Shown piece by piece: positions 17,818 to 27,336 of a DNA stretch of 64,000 bases. Both the position numbers and the translations under genes were made by a program. Source of the stretch: Sporosarcina aquimarina (lineage in GTDB: Bacteria; Bacillota; Bacilli; Bacillales_A; Planococcaceae); assembly GCF_019748715.1 (NCBI RefSeq), contig NZ_JACLBZ010000039.1, positions 62,001 to 126,000 on the forward strand, written 5' to 3'. How positions within the stretch are numbered: position 1 is the first letter of the stretch; the number at the start of each line of letters is the position of its first letter. The notes under the pieces are model-generated. The model had not been told where the DNA came from. It was given only the letters and a program-made list of their open reading frames with translations, and ran no database searches.

Positions 17818-18579
17818 ATGGATCAATATCAGGTAGAACAATTGAAAAGTATGAGAAATGAATTATCAAGATTTATGTTGATGTATAAATTTGCACTGAA
17901 TGAATTAGAAACAAAAATAGATATATTGAAAGAAGAATTTCGTATTTTACACGATTACAATCCAATTGAAAATACGAAGTCGCGAGTAAAGTCACCTGAA
18001 AGTATACTGAATAAACTTCAAAGAAAAGGACACGACATTACTTTTTCAAACATAAAAAGAAATGTGAAGGATATAGCGGGCTTACAAATTACCTGCTCTT
18101 TCATTTCAGACATTTATCAGATAAGTGATATGTTACAGCGCCAAAGAGATCTTAAAGTCTTAGAGATCAAGGATTATATTAAAAACCCGAAATCAAATGG
18201 TTATCGCAGTCTGCATGTTTTAGTAGAAATACCAGTCTTTATGTCAGATCGAGAAGAACATGTTGCTGTGGAAATCCAAATCCGTACAATCGCCATGGAT
18301 TTCTGGGCAAGTTTGGAACATAAAATATATTATAAACACAACAAATCAGTTCCACCTCATCTGTTAAGAGAATTAAAGGAAGCTGCCGAATCTGCAATTG
18401 CACTAGATCATAAGATGGAGCGTCTTCATCTTGAAATGGCAGCAATGAATGTGAAGGATGAAGAAGAAAGTGCAACACAGCTTACTATTAACGATCAACA
18501 GTTTTCGATTCCTAAAGTCTTATTGGATCTTTTAGGTAATGACCGTAGCAAATCGGATACTGTCAGTCTGTCTAACTAG
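17818..18579 (+). CDS. Small alarmone synthetase (GTP pyrophosphokinase, RelA/SpoT domain)
   Basis: Single-domain (p)ppGpp synthetase of 253 residues without a hydrolase or regulatory domain, of the YjbM/YwaC group. Typical motifs are 'RVKSPESILNKLQRKG', 'DIAGLQITCSFISDIY', 'KNPKSNGYRSLHVLVEIPV' (substrate binding, with the catalytic-loop Arg/Ser-His) and 'VEIQIRTIAMDFWASLEHK', which carries the conserved Glu and Gln. Coiled-coil helices flank the domain. The ATG at 17818 lies just after the tandem repeat; GGAG is 10 nt upstream. The frame is also open through the repeat, but those residues are repeat-encoded and unlike the family. At about 250 residues it is somewhat longer than the usual 210. 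A strong terminator follows. Confidence 0.88.
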   Translation: MDQYQVEQLKSMRNELSRFMLMYKFALNELETKIDILKEEFRILHDYNPIENTKSRVKSPESILNKLQRKGHDITFSNIKRNVKDIAGLQITCSFISDIYQISDMLQRQRDLKVLEIKDYIKNPKSNGYRSLHVLVEIPVFMSDREEHVAVEIQIRTIAMDFWASLEHKIYYKHNKSVPPHLLRELKEAAESAIALDHKMERLHLEMAAMNVKDEEESATQLTINDQQFSIPKVLLDLLGNDRSKSDTVSLSN

Positions 18580-18614
18580 GATACGGATTGAGAAAAAATA
18601 GGATATTTCATATA

Positions 18615-18653
18615 AAAAGCGTTAACTCCTCATTAGCGGAGTTAACGCTTTTG
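18615..18653. terminator. Bidirectional terminator
   Basis: AAAGCGTTAACTCC (18616-18629) pairs perfectly with its complement at 18638-18651, flanked by A and T runs. It separates the alarmone synthetase from the convergent sigma-factor operon. Confidence 0.9.
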
Positions 18654-18665
18654 TAAGTTGTTCAC

Positions 18666-19601
18666 TTATTCCCACCCACTCACATCTTCAAACACTTTTT
18701 CTTGTTCTGCTTGAGAGACTGGATACGACAATGGATCAAATGTTACGTTAATCTGCCTATATAGAGCAAGTTGCTCAATCGTTTCATCAAACTCAAACCA
18801 AGCGGAATCATACGCTGCATCTTGAATTTCTTCAGCCGACATTCCTTCGATTTGATCTTTCTCCACTCCTTGGACAACCAATACTCGACGGTTTTCGATA
18901 GCTGCGACTAATCCCTCAAACTCTACGTACACAGAAGAAGGATCGGCAGGAGGGATTTGTTTCTTCTCCATAAATTCAGTGATCACATCCGCATGTGTTT
19001 CTAGAAAGGCATCTAGCACTTCACGCTGTGTTGTGTGTTCTGCGGGAGGATTATGATCTAGCCATTCCACGGCCGCAGTGAATTGAATAGTATGCTTATG
19101 AATCGTTTGAAAATATTGTTCATAAGTATAGCCGAAATTTTCGAGCTGTGTTTGTTCGACTGAATTCAGTTCCTCTTCATTGAAACCCTCGAAAAAGGTT
19201 TGCTGCTCTTTCGCTAATTCTTCTTTCATTGCTTGCTCATCTGCTAAGTAGCCAAGTGACTTTGCATATTCGATTAAGGAATCTGATTCTACTAATCTTT
19301 GCATAACAACAGTGCGCAATTCATCTGGGTCTTCAATTTCGTGTTGTTCGCTTTTCAGAAGAAGATCATAGAGCTCCTCATTCACTTCATATTCACTGCC
19401 ATCCTTTTTCAAATACTCTCCTTGGAACACATTGAATGTAAAGAAAAGAACAGCGGTCATAACAATAACAGTAGCAACTAAAGGAAAAGGATTTTTTCTT
19501 TTAGACTTTCTTTTTCCAGAAAGAACTCTTTGTTTCAATTCTTCTTTATCAGTAGTAACATCTCCAACAATCCTATCCAAGCTTCTTTTCACTTCATTCA
19601 A
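18666..19601 (-). CDS. Membrane protein co-encoded with an ECF sigma factor, possible anti-sigma factor
   Basis: A 311-residue protein with a ~38-residue cytoplasmic N-terminus, one membrane helix (about 39-60, 'PLVATVIVMTAVLFFTFNVF') and a large extracytoplasmic part. The first half of that part ('ELRTVVMQRLVESDSLIEYA' onward) looks like the helical SurA_N/foldase region. The last ~100 residues ('VYVEFEGLVAAIENRRVLVV') resemble the DUF3221 beta domain. The gene overlaps the upstream sigma-factor gene by 8 bp, so the pair is translationally coupled, the usual setting of an anti-sigma factor. No zinc-binding anti-sigma motif is visible in the short N-terminus, so direct sigma binding is inferred from context only. 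Confidence 0.75.
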   Translation of the reverse strand: MNEVKRSLDRIVGDVTTDKEELKQRVLSGKRKSKRKNPFPLVATVIVMTAVLFFTFNVFQGEYLKKDGSEYEVNEELYDLLLKSEQHEIEDPDELRTVVMQRLVESDSLIEYAKSLGYLADEQAMKEELAKEQQTFFEGFNEEELNSVEQTQLENFGYTYEQYFQTIHKHTIQFTAAVEWLDHNPPAEHTTQREVLDAFLETHADVITEFMEKKQIPPADPSSVYVEFEGLVAAIENRRVLVVQGVEKDQIEGMSAEEIQDAAYDSAWFEFDETIEQLALYRQINVTFDPLSYPVSQAEQEKVFEDVSGWE

Positions 19602-20103
19602 TGGAAAGCACCTCCCAGTAATCAGATGACAACGCGTTCTTAAGTAATTTGCGTGCTTTAATCATTCTCGTTTTCACCGTGTTTTCCGATAGATTGAGGA
19701 ATTGAGCAACCTCTCTCATGTTGTATTCTTCATAATAATAAAAGAGTATAATTTCCCGATACTTAATGGGGAGCTTCAATACTGCGATTGCAATCTCTGC
19801 TTTCTCTTCTTGCAAAATTAATGGATCACGTTCGTTATGTATAGTTTCGATCCAGTCCTTACCAAATTGCAGATGACGAAATGACCAGCTTCGCAAATAA
19901 TCTTTACAGCGATTGACCGTCAGTTTCGTTAAATATGCGCGAATCTTTCCTAGTTCCTCGTAGTTTGCTGTGCCATAAAAAGAAATGAATACTTCCTGTA
20001 CGATATCTTTCGCCGTTTCCCGATCTCGTAAATAAAAACAAGCCATTTTCAGTAGATGTTCCCCGTATTCATCCATGACTTTTTCCAAATCTACTGAATC
20101 CAT
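19594..20103 (-). CDS. ECF-type RNA polymerase sigma factor
   Basis: Sigma-70 family protein of 169 residues with only regions 2 and 4. Region 2 is 'FYLRDRETAKDIVQEVFISF' (about 23-42) and region 4 is the C-terminal helix-turn-helix 'MREVAQFLNLSENTVKTRMI'. Size and layout are those of extracytoplasmic-function sigma factors. The gene is first in a two-gene unit with a single-pass membrane protein, overlapping by 8 bp. Such sigma factors normally transcribe their own operon; no perfect AAC/CGTC-type promoter was identified upstream, although CGTT follows an A-rich stretch at a plausible spacing. Confidence 0.9.
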   Translation of the reverse strand: MDSVDLEKVMDEYGEHLLKMACFYLRDRETAKDIVQEVFISFYGTANYEELGKIRAYLTKLTVNRCKDYLRSWSFRHLQFGKDWIETIHNERDPLILQEEKAEIAIAVLKLPIKYREIILFYYYEEYNMREVAQFLNLSENTVKTRMIKARKLLKNALSSDYWEVLSIE

Positions 20104-20293
20104 TTGCCATCACCGCCTTTCTACTACTATAACGAAGCTCGAGTTGGAATAGTTTTAAAACAGGGGGAACTAGACGCTAAACGATAGTGTGAACGCCTGA
20201 CGTACAAGTCGTTTCAGAAGTATGCACTTTTTTGCTGTCTTTCATTAGAGGAACAGAGAAGGTTCTGTATAATAGAGAAAGAGGTGTTGTGAA

Positions 20294-21076
20294 ATGAAAA
20301 TCGGAGTAATTGGAACCGGCAACATAGCGCAGTATTTATTGGAAAGTATAAATGCCGGTGGAAAACTGGAAGGCGAGATTACTTCACTATTTGGCCGGAA
20401 TCAAGAAGTGGGTTCCCGGTTGGAAACAAAATATGGTATAAAGTTTTATACGGATTTTCAGGAATTTATTAATTCCCCAGTCGATATTGTAATAGAAGCT
20501 GCTACGATTGAAGTGGCCATTCAGCATATGGAAGATGTCTTAAGAAGTAACAAAGATCTCATTTTGAGTAGTATTGGGGTCTTTAAAGACGTGAAGTTTT
20601 TTCGGGAAATGAGTGACCTGGCACGTGTTTGTGGTCAGCATATTTATCTTCCTTCAGGCGCAATTGGCGGTTTGGATCTTTTGCAATCGGCCAATTCGAT
20701 TGGCGGATTGAAGGAAGTCGGCATTACGACAAGGAAATCATACGAATCATTGGGCTTGGAATTAAAAAATGAAGAAGAATGTTTATTTGACGGCATGGCG
20801 CTTAATGCTATCGAAAAATTCCCTAAAAACGTCAATGTTGCCTTGTTGCTGTCGATTGCAGGGCTAGGAGCCGATCAAACGAAAGTACGTGTCATCGCAG
20901 ATCCTTTGGTCAAAAGAAATACGCATACAATCGAAGCAATAGGTGATTTCGGCAAGATGAGTTTGACGATCGAGAATGAACCCATGCCCAACAATCCGAA
21001 AACAAGCTATCTCGCTGCGTTGAGCATTTTATCGACCTTAAGAAATAAAGGGAATTCGGTTATCGTGGGGAGTTGA
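20294..21076 (+). CDS. nadX: Aspartate dehydrogenase (NadX-like)
   Basis: NAD(P)-dependent L-aspartate dehydrogenase, producing iminoaspartate for NAD synthesis or, in reverse, aspartate. The 260-residue protein has an N-terminal Rossmann fold ('MKIGVIGTGNIAQYLL'), the family segments 'SGAIGGLDLLQSA' and 'FPKNVNVALLLSIAGLGADQ' (with the conserved Asn) and the C-terminal 'NPKTSYLAALSIL'. The length is normal. The start ATG follows GAGGTG, and a TATAAT -10 box lies at 20268-20273. It is a single gene; no nadA or nadC is beside it, so a role in quinolinate synthesis is possible but not shown by context. Confidence 0.85.
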   Translation: MKIGVIGTGNIAQYLLESINAGGKLEGEITSLFGRNQEVGSRLETKYGIKFYTDFQEFINSPVDIVIEAATIEVAIQHMEDVLRSNKDLILSSIGVFKDVKFFREMSDLARVCGQHIYLPSGAIGGLDLLQSANSIGGLKEVGITTRKSYESLGLELKNEEECLFDGMALNAIEKFPKNVNVALLLSIAGLGADQTKVRVIADPLVKRNTHTIEAIGDFGKMSLTIENEPMPNNPKTSYLAALSILSTLRNKGNSVIVGS

Positions 21077-21154
21077 TAGGTTTTTCTGAATGTATACTAC
21101 AAGAAAAATCTGATTAAAATTGATTTGGAAACTCGAATCTATATACAATTAATA

Positions 21155-21215
21155 AAGATGAGCTCTTTAACTAGTTTTAGGCATTCGCCTACATAGTAAA
21201 GAGCTCATCTTTTTA
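21155..21215. terminator. Bidirectional terminator between nadX and the BI-1 gene
   Basis: AAGATGAGCTCTTTA near 21155 pairs with its complement ending at about 21211, followed by TTTTT; a smaller AGGC/GCCT pairing lies in the loop. Confidence 0.88.
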
Positions 21216-21230
21216 AAGTTTAAAATATAC

Positions 21231-21959
21231 TTATTTACTTCGAATTTTGGAAAGCAACCGCAATATTTCAAGATACAGCCATACCAACGTTACCATCAAT
21301 CCAAATGCGCCATACCATTCCATATACTTCGGTGCCTGTTGTTTGACACCTTCTTCAATGAAATCAAAATCCAGAACTAAGTTCAATGCAGCAACGATGA
21401 CAATGACGACAGAAATTATAATACCGATAGGGCCCGTTTCATGTATGAAAGGGACGCCCATCCCGAAAAAGCGAAGAATGAGGTCGGCAATGTAAACGAA
21501 GAAGATGGCGCCCGTTGCAGCAAATACCCCTAGCTTGAAGTTTTCAGTCACTTTGATCCATCCTGAGCGATAAGCAAACAGGAGGGAAAGCAAAGTACCG
21601 AGTGTTAGCAAGATAGCCTGGGTTGTTATTCCTTCAAATTGTGTTTCGAACATAGCAGAAATCCCGCCAATAACAAGCCCTTCCAACAATGCATACAAGG
21701 GAGCGGTATAAGGAGCTGCTTTTTTAACGAAAATTGTAATGAGAGCAACTACAAAACCGCCCAATAGACCGATCCAAAGCAGGCTTTGGATATCCTTGCC
21801 TGCAAAGTATTGCGTCCATGTGAAGAATGCAGTTGCGCTCAATAGCAAGAACAGAATGAATGTCTTATTCACAGTTCCTTGAATGGTCATGGTAGAACCG
21901 CTATCAACCTCTAGTCCACGAAACGTGTCTTTCCCCAAACTCGGGTTGGATGATCTCAT
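21231..21959 (-). CDS. Bax inhibitor-1/YccA family membrane protein
   Basis: Membrane protein of 242 residues with seven hydrophobic segments after a ~25-residue cytoplasmic start, 'MRSSNPSLGKDTF', which is conserved in the YccA-like branch. Internal segments such as 'PLYALLEGLVIGGISAMFE' and 'LVLDFDFIEEGVKQQAPKYM' with the paired acidic residues are typical of the BI-1 fold, whose members act as pH-sensitive calcium leak channels or FtsH modulators. The ATG at 21959 is preferred because AAAGGAA lies 8-9 nt upstream; an ATG three codons earlier directly abuts that site. It is a single gene. Confidence 0.88.
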   Translation of the reverse strand: MRSSNPSLGKDTFRGLEVDSGSTMTIQGTVNKTFILFLLLSATAFFTWTQYFAGKDIQSLLWIGLLGGFVVALITIFVKKAAPYTAPLYALLEGLVIGGISAMFETQFEGITTQAILLTLGTLLSLLFAYRSGWIKVTENFKLGVFAATGAIFFVYIADLILRFFGMGVPFIHETGPIGIIISVVIVIVAALNLVLDFDFIEEGVKQQAPKYMEWYGAFGLMVTLVWLYLEILRLLSKIRSK

Positions 21960-22211
21960 ACAACACATTCCTTTCTAAGTAATAGTTTAATTATTTAGTA
22001 TACGACTAACATCTCTTATAGTTTCATTTGAATTTGATAAGTGTAATAGAAGTGGGAGATATCGTACATTGCATCAAGTTTAACCAGATAAATGATAGAC
22101 GCTAAATATATTGCAGCTATGAGGTTAAATCGGTGAAGTTTCCACCAAACTGTTATATAGAACGATTCAACAGGACGAATTGCATACCAAACAAATCGAG
22201 GAGTTATAAAA

Positions 22212-23399
22212 ATGATGAACACAAATATACTAAAGTTGGAAGAAATCAGACAGTCATTGAATGCAAAGTTTTATGAACGCGAAAGTGAAGTGGAAGGAAT
22301 TCTTGTGGCACTTCTCGCGAGGCAACATGTGCTTCTGATCGGACCTGCGGGAACAGCTAAATCTGCTTTGTCTGCTGAACTTGCGAAAATCGTGGAAGGA
22401 TCAAAATACTTTCAATGGTTACTGACTAGATTCAGCACGCCGGAAGAAGTCTTCGGCCCATTATCATTAAAAGACCTCGAAAAAGGCATATATAAACGGA
22501 ATACAGCGACTAAAATGCCTGAAGCTCATTTGGTGTTTTTGGATGAAATCTTTAAGGCTAATTCTGCAATCTTAAATAGTTTGCTGACCTTGATTAATGA
22601 GCGGCTTTTCTATAATGACAGCGCACCTACCGAAGTTCCTTTGATGTCCGTCATCGGTGCTTCCAATGAATACCCAGAAGACGGCGAAGGTCTTGAAGCA
22701 TTATTCGACCGTTTCCTTCTGCGTTTCGAGATCAATTTCATTACTGATGAATTGAATTTTCTCTCGATGATGAAAGATGCAGGACAGAATAAAGAAATGC
22801 CGGCAATGACGTTGGAAGATTTAGTGCAGCTTCAAGAATTGACGGATCGTGTTGTAATTCCTGATGAAATATACGGGATCTTAGCGAAACTCAGGAGAGA
22901 GCTGCAAGACGAGGGAATTCAGCCTTCCGACCGAAGATTCAAGCAATCATTATGCATTTTGCAAGCAAAAGCGTTGATCAATCAAAGAAGAACGGTGCAG
23001 GTTGACGATGTGTTAATACTTGAACACGCTCTCTGGGAAACGCTCGATCAAAAAGAAACCGTCTCGATTATTGTTCGCAGACATGCACAGGACGCTGTGG
23101 TCCGAATGCTCGATTCCATACAAAATGAGGCTGAAGAAGTGCTAGATGCTACATTTCGGGATCATTCAACAGAAGTAGGAATGGAAGCGACTCAAAAAAT
23201 GAATAATTTACTGTCTACTCTAAATCAACTTAAAGAAGCTAACCAAAGCAGGAAGTCGGAAATTGACGAAGTACTCGATAAAGTAAAATCAATGTACCAG
23301 GAGATCCAAAATTACACACTGGATCCGGCATATTTTTATCATACTGGTCGGAAAAAGGATAAGAATGTTAAGTCGAGTGGTATCTTTTTCAGGATGTAA
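22212..23399 (+). CDS. MoxR-type AAA+ ATPase
   Basis: AAA+ ATPase of the MoxR/RavA group, 395 residues. Walker A is 'GPAGTAKSALS' (about residues 44-54), Walker B 'HLVFLDEIFKAN', sensor 1 'MSVIGASNEYPED', and the arginine-finger region 'ALFDRFLLRFEI' is typical. The C-terminal 100 residues are helical. GAGGAG lies 7 nt before the ATG. The next gene, 14 bp downstream, encodes a VWA-domain protein, so the pair corresponds to a RavA-ViaA-type chaperone module that remodels or matures protein complexes. The target is unknown. Confidence 0.9.
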   Translation: MMNTNILKLEEIRQSLNAKFYERESEVEGILVALLARQHVLLIGPAGTAKSALSAELAKIVEGSKYFQWLLTRFSTPEEVFGPLSLKDLEKGIYKRNTATKMPEAHLVFLDEIFKANSAILNSLLTLINERLFYNDSAPTEVPLMSVIGASNEYPEDGEGLEALFDRFLLRFEINFITDELNFLSMMKDAGQNKEMPAMTLEDLVQLQELTDRVVIPDEIYGILAKLRRELQDEGIQPSDRRFKQSLCILQAKALINQRRTVQVDDVLILEHALWETLDQKETVSIIVRRHAQDAVVRMLDSIQNEAEEVLDATFRDHSTEVGMEATQKMNNLLSTLNQLKEANQSRKSEIDEVLDKVKSMYQEIQNYTLDPAYFYHTGRKKDKNVKSSGIFFRM

Positions 23400-23413
23400 G
23401 GAGGATGAAGTTC

Positions 23414-24844
23414 TTGCAAAGAAGCAAAGTAATTAAAGATCAACGTTCCGTACTGAATACAGATGCTTTTGACAAACGACGGTTCAAGGAACTATTTGAG
23501 ATGTCTGATGAACTTCAAAAGGTGAGAGCGGAAGGGATTCTGCCGACGATGGAGCCTTTATTGAGCGATGTTTGGGCTTCTTTGTATAAGATGAAGCCCC
23601 GAATCCTTATTGGAGAGATTGACGCGGTATTGAAGTCCAATCAAACACTAATAAAGAGGGTCATGTCCGATGAACAGTTCGAAAACTTTCGTCGCTTTAC
23701 ACGATTAGATGACTTATCAGCTGCAATTTGTACCGTGAAGTTCGGTGAAAAAATAAATGAGTGGTTGGACGATTCACAACAGCAGGACGAGGAGCTTGGG
23801 ATGCTGTTGAATGCAATACGGGAACAATTACCGGGTAAACAATCAGAAGAAATAGAGGAGGTAGAGAATGGGCCCTTACAGGAACTTGAAAGAGCTGCAC
23901 TTGAGTTAGATGAGAAATTACAGCTGACATTTGAAACGAATGGCGACCGGTTCTTACAGGCATTAGACGAAGCAAAGGAAGAAACAATACGGATAAAAGA
24001 GAGTTTGATATCTTTAATGGGAGGCTTAAGTGCGGGCAAAGGTGCTGCAGACTTAAAGAATATTCCATTACGTAATCAGTTGTCTTTGGCAGAGAAAATT
24101 GCGACGGATCCCAAAATGCAGCAGATTGCAGAATGGGCAGGCCGATTCAAACAGATTGCCCAGAATAAACAAAAGCTGAATTATACGGCTGCGATGGAAA
24201 GAAGGGACGTAACGCTGGGGAATGAATTGGAAAGGTTGCTTCCGATGGAACTTGCCTTGTATACGCATCCTGCGGTAAGGAATGAGTTTCTACGTCGCTA
24301 TGCAGAAGGAGAGATCATGCAATACGAACAGAAAAAGCGTGAGCAGTTGGGAAAAGGTCCGATTGTAATTTGTTTGGACCAGTCCGGTAGCATGAAGCTA
24401 CTGGACAACCAATCAAAAGGCTTCTTATTAGCGCTACTAGCCATCGCAAAAAAGCAACGCAGAGATCTTTGTGTAGTGTTATTTTCCACGAGCATACAAA
24501 GCTTTACATATGAAAAAGGAAAAATAACAGCGCCTGAATTGATTCGTCTGGTGCGTACCTATCTGGGCGGTGGTACAGACTTCAAGTTGCCGTTGAATGA
24601 GACGTTGAAAGTAATCAACAAAAGCCGTTTCAAACAAGCGGATGTAATTTTCATCACCGATGGAGAAGATGAACTCAGTGAAGCTTTTCTTAATGAATTT
24701 AATCAAAAGAAAAGAGAAAAGAAATTTAATGTTCTTTCACTCGTGATTGGAAATCATACAGATGTAACAGAATACTTTTCAGACAAAGTGTTACATGTGA
24801 CAAACTTTGATGAAGAAGGAAGCTTTGCTGCTTTTGAAATTTAA
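23414..24844 (+). CDS. VWA-domain protein, ViaA-like partner of the MoxR ATPase
   Basis: A protein of about 476 residues: a long helical N-terminal part (1-300) and a C-terminal von Willebrand A domain with the MIDAS motif 'CLDQSGSMK' (DxSxS), the conserved Thr in 'YLGGGTDFKLPL' and the last Asp in 'FITDGEDEL', so metal binding should be intact. AAGGAGG lies at 23398-23404: a TTG at 23414 has a 9-nt spacing, whereas an ATG at 23405 directly abuts it. I prefer the TTG, with a three-residue uncertainty. It is co-transcribed with the MoxR ATPase gene; the two proteins are expected to act together. Confidence 0.88.
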   Translation: MQRSKVIKDQRSVLNTDAFDKRRFKELFEMSDELQKVRAEGILPTMEPLLSDVWASLYKMKPRILIGEIDAVLKSNQTLIKRVMSDEQFENFRRFTRLDDLSAAICTVKFGEKINEWLDDSQQQDEELGMLLNAIREQLPGKQSEEIEEVENGPLQELERAALELDEKLQLTFETNGDRFLQALDEAKEETIRIKESLISLMGGLSAGKGAADLKNIPLRNQLSLAEKIATDPKMQQIAEWAGRFKQIAQNKQKLNYTAAMERRDVTLGNELERLLPMELALYTHPAVRNEFLRRYAEGEIMQYEQKKREQLGKGPIVICLDQSGSMKLLDNQSKGFLLALLAIAKKQRRDLCVVLFSTSIQSFTYEKGKITAPELIRLVRTYLGGGTDFKLPLNETLKVINKSRFKQADVIFITDGEDELSEAFLNEFNQKKREKKFNVLSLVIGNHTDVTEYFSDKVLHVTNFDEEGSFAAFEI

Positions 24845-24970
24845 GGAATGTTCTCCCCCTGATAAACATAAACATCTTTAAGTATTGTCCAATTACATAA
24901 AAATGTAGATTTCATCTTGTGTAACTAATTGTTTAATTGGAAAAAAACATTTTTTCCTAGGGGGATTATA

Positions 24971-27196
24971 TTGATTAATAGTAAAAAAGTTAGCGCGCTA
25001 GTGGCTTCCTCAGTTTTATCTATTGGCATGTTTACACCGATTGCCGATGCATCATCCACTGTGTATGGACAACCAGAAAAGGTGCGAATCCAATTAGCTT
25101 CCGTAGAAACTGCTTATAAGAAAGAGGATTTGATCCAGAAATTTCGGCAGCTATTCCCAAATCAATTTGAATTTCTGACAGCTAGTGATTTTCAAATGAG
25201 CAGCGCACATATTTTTCCGGATGATGAAACCATACGCTATGATCTCCAATTCACGAAAGTTTTGAACGGCAAGCGGTTGTATGGATACGTAGGATTTATT
25301 GGAGAAGAGTTGGAAGTAGAGTACTTCTCGTATCAGCCTGCCAATATCGCAGATGCACTGTTCCCGGCAAAGGTTACAAAGGAAGAGGCCGGCAAAGTTG
25401 CAGAAGGATTTATGAAGAAATTTCTTGATGGAAAAGACTATCAATTAGAATCGGACACATCTAATTATTTTTCGAATCAGTTATTGACGGAACCAATCCG
25501 TTATTCTTTTACTTTCACGCGAACAAAAAACCAAGTACCTATTGCGGATCAGATGATTGAAGTATACGTTCTAGGAAATGGAGAAATCGGCGGTTTCTAC
25601 AAAACTCAACAGAATCAGGGGTCTTCCACTTTTGCGGATGTCAGTAAAGTTAAAGCTAATGAAGAGATGTTAAAGAAAGTAAAAGATCATTTGTCTGTGG
25701 ATTTGAACTACCAAATTAATTATAACTACGAAACGGGTGACCGCAATGTGCAGCTCGTTTATCAACCGACGAACAGGCTGCAAGGAGTACATGCACTTTC
25801 AGGGGATTGGCTGACTCAAAACGGATATACAGCAAATTTCCCAGCGAAGAAGAAAATTGAAAAGCTGACGGCGAAGCCGCTTTCTCCACGACAAGAAGGG
25901 GTGACGGTAGCAGAAGCTAAGAAGATTGCCGAACAACTTCTTGCTGTCACTTCAGACAAAGTAAAATTAACGATCGAATCTATTCAAGAGACACAGAATT
26001 ATAATGGTCAAGACGTCATCAGTGTTGAGTATATGTACCATTATGCGAATGGAGGACACGGATCAAATTTAGAAATTAATAAACAGACAGGGGAAGTCGT
26101 TCAATACTATAATTTTGAAGAAGAGTTGCTTAGAGAAATGGAGAAGAATGCAACAACGGAGAACTCACTTACCGAACAAGAGGCGTTGAAAAAAGCGATT
26201 GCATACGCAAAAAAATGGGCTCCTTCTTATTTGCATAACTATGGGATGCCGGTTGAGGACCCTTCCTTTGATGAACGAACGGGAACCTATCAATTTTCAT
26301 TCCCGAGACTTGTCAATGGAATAGTCGTAATCGGTGATCAAATTAGCATTGGTGTCGGAGCAGATGGTTCTCTCAATAGTCTCAATATCGATTATCAGGA
26401 GATAGAGAATTGGCCGTCAAGCGATAAAGTGATTAGCGACGAACAGGCGAAAACGCTGTTGAAGGATGCACTTAGCCTAAAGCTTATGTACATGAATCCA
26501 ACACAAAATGAAAAAAGGAACCAGTATGATCTAATCTATGTGCCTGTGTTTAAAGGAGATATGTATAGTTATCTGGATGCCAATACAGGAAAATGGAATA
26601 ACCTATTTGATGCGGATCAATCAATTGCAATTTCGCATCCTTGGGCAGAAGCAGAGCTGAATTATCTACTGAATTCGAAAGTGCTGGATGTAAAAGATGT
26701 GGAAAAGTTTAATGCAGATGCGCCTGTTTCAAAAGGAGAAGCATTGAAGGTGCTTGTGAATTCGCTTACCTACTTCCATCATGGTGACTATTTCTTTGGT
26801 CAAGAGGAGCCGACTCAAACATTCGATAATATAGGTGTTAAGCACCCTTTGTATTCTGTAGTTGAACATGCAGTCGAAGCGGGGATTATTAATCCGGATA
26901 AGAAATTTGATGCGGACTCGTCGATAACAAGAGAAGAATTGGCAGTTTGGTATGTACGAGTTCTTGGACTTGAGCAAGCGGCTAAGGATAGTAGTATGTA
27001 TAAACTAAGCTTTGACGATACTGAAAAAATTGAAACTGACAAAAAAGGGTATGTGGCGGTCGCCAACTCAATGGGATTATTGAAAACGGAGAAAAATTTA
27101 TTCAATCCAAAACAGGAAGTATCATACGCAGAATTAGCAGTCTCCACAATTCGTCTTGCTCATGCAATGGTCGATTTAGGAAGAGATTTACACTAA
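24971..27196 (+). CDS. Secreted YcdB/YcdC-domain protein with three SLH domains
   Basis: Exported cell-surface protein of 741 residues. The TTG at 24971 follows AGGGGG by 6 nt and gives a clear signal peptide ('SALVASSVLSIGMFTPIADA'), with cleavage expected near ADASS. Residues ~40-540 contain repeated PepSY-like YcdB/YcdC units ('LTEQEALKKAIAYAKKWAP' is one). The last 190 residues hold three S-layer-homology repeats starting around 'WAEAELNYLLNSKVLDVKDV', 'KHPLYSVVEHAVEAGIINPD' and 'YVAVANSMGLLKTEKNLFNP', which anchor proteins to pyruvylated secondary cell-wall polymer. PepSY-like units are thought to modulate proteases, but no protease is encoded nearby. It is a single gene with a strong terminator. 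Confidence 0.88.
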   Translation: MINSKKVSALVASSVLSIGMFTPIADASSTVYGQPEKVRIQLASVETAYKKEDLIQKFRQLFPNQFEFLTASDFQMSSAHIFPDDETIRYDLQFTKVLNGKRLYGYVGFIGEELEVEYFSYQPANIADALFPAKVTKEEAGKVAEGFMKKFLDGKDYQLESDTSNYFSNQLLTEPIRYSFTFTRTKNQVPIADQMIEVYVLGNGEIGGFYKTQQNQGSSTFADVSKVKANEEMLKKVKDHLSVDLNYQINYNYETGDRNVQLVYQPTNRLQGVHALSGDWLTQNGYTANFPAKKKIEKLTAKPLSPRQEGVTVAEAKKIAEQLLAVTSDKVKLTIESIQETQNYNGQDVISVEYMYHYANGGHGSNLEINKQTGEVVQYYNFEEELLREMEKNATTENSLTEQEALKKAIAYAKKWAPSYLHNYGMPVEDPSFDERTGTYQFSFPRLVNGIVVIGDQISIGVGADGSLNSLNIDYQEIENWPSSDKVISDEQAKTLLKDALSLKLMYMNPTQNEKRNQYDLIYVPVFKGDMYSYLDANTGKWNNLFDADQSIAISHPWAEAELNYLLNSKVLDVKDVEKFNADAPVSKGEALKVLVNSLTYFHHGDYFFGQEEPTQTFDNIGVKHPLYSVVEHAVEAGIINPDKKFDADSSITREELAVWYVRVLGLEQAAKDSSMYKLSFDDTEKIETDKKGYVAVANSMGLLKTEKNLFNPKQEVSYAELAVSTIRLAHAMVDLGRDLH

Positions 27197-27234
27197 GCTG
27201 TTTGAGTGATGCTGTCCAATCAATCCTTAAAATA

Positions 27235-27276
27235 AAACAAGTGACAAAAGCAATTTGGCTTTTGTCACTTGTTTTC
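27235..27276 (+). terminator. Terminator of the SLH-protein gene
   Basis: A long stem formed by ACAAGTGACAAAAGC and its complement, with a short loop, ends in TTTTC. Confidence 0.88.
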
Positions 27277-27336
27277 ATAAGAATTTCTTTTTTGGACACC
27301 CTAACAAAAATGAAAATTTAGTTTGGGGTGAACAAA

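Noticed and set aside
22016..22222. A 68-codon minus-strand frame between the BI-1 and MoxR genes
   Set aside because: It has no Shine-Dalgarno sequence, overlaps the MoxR start, and its hydrophobic translation comes from AT-rich promoter sequence.
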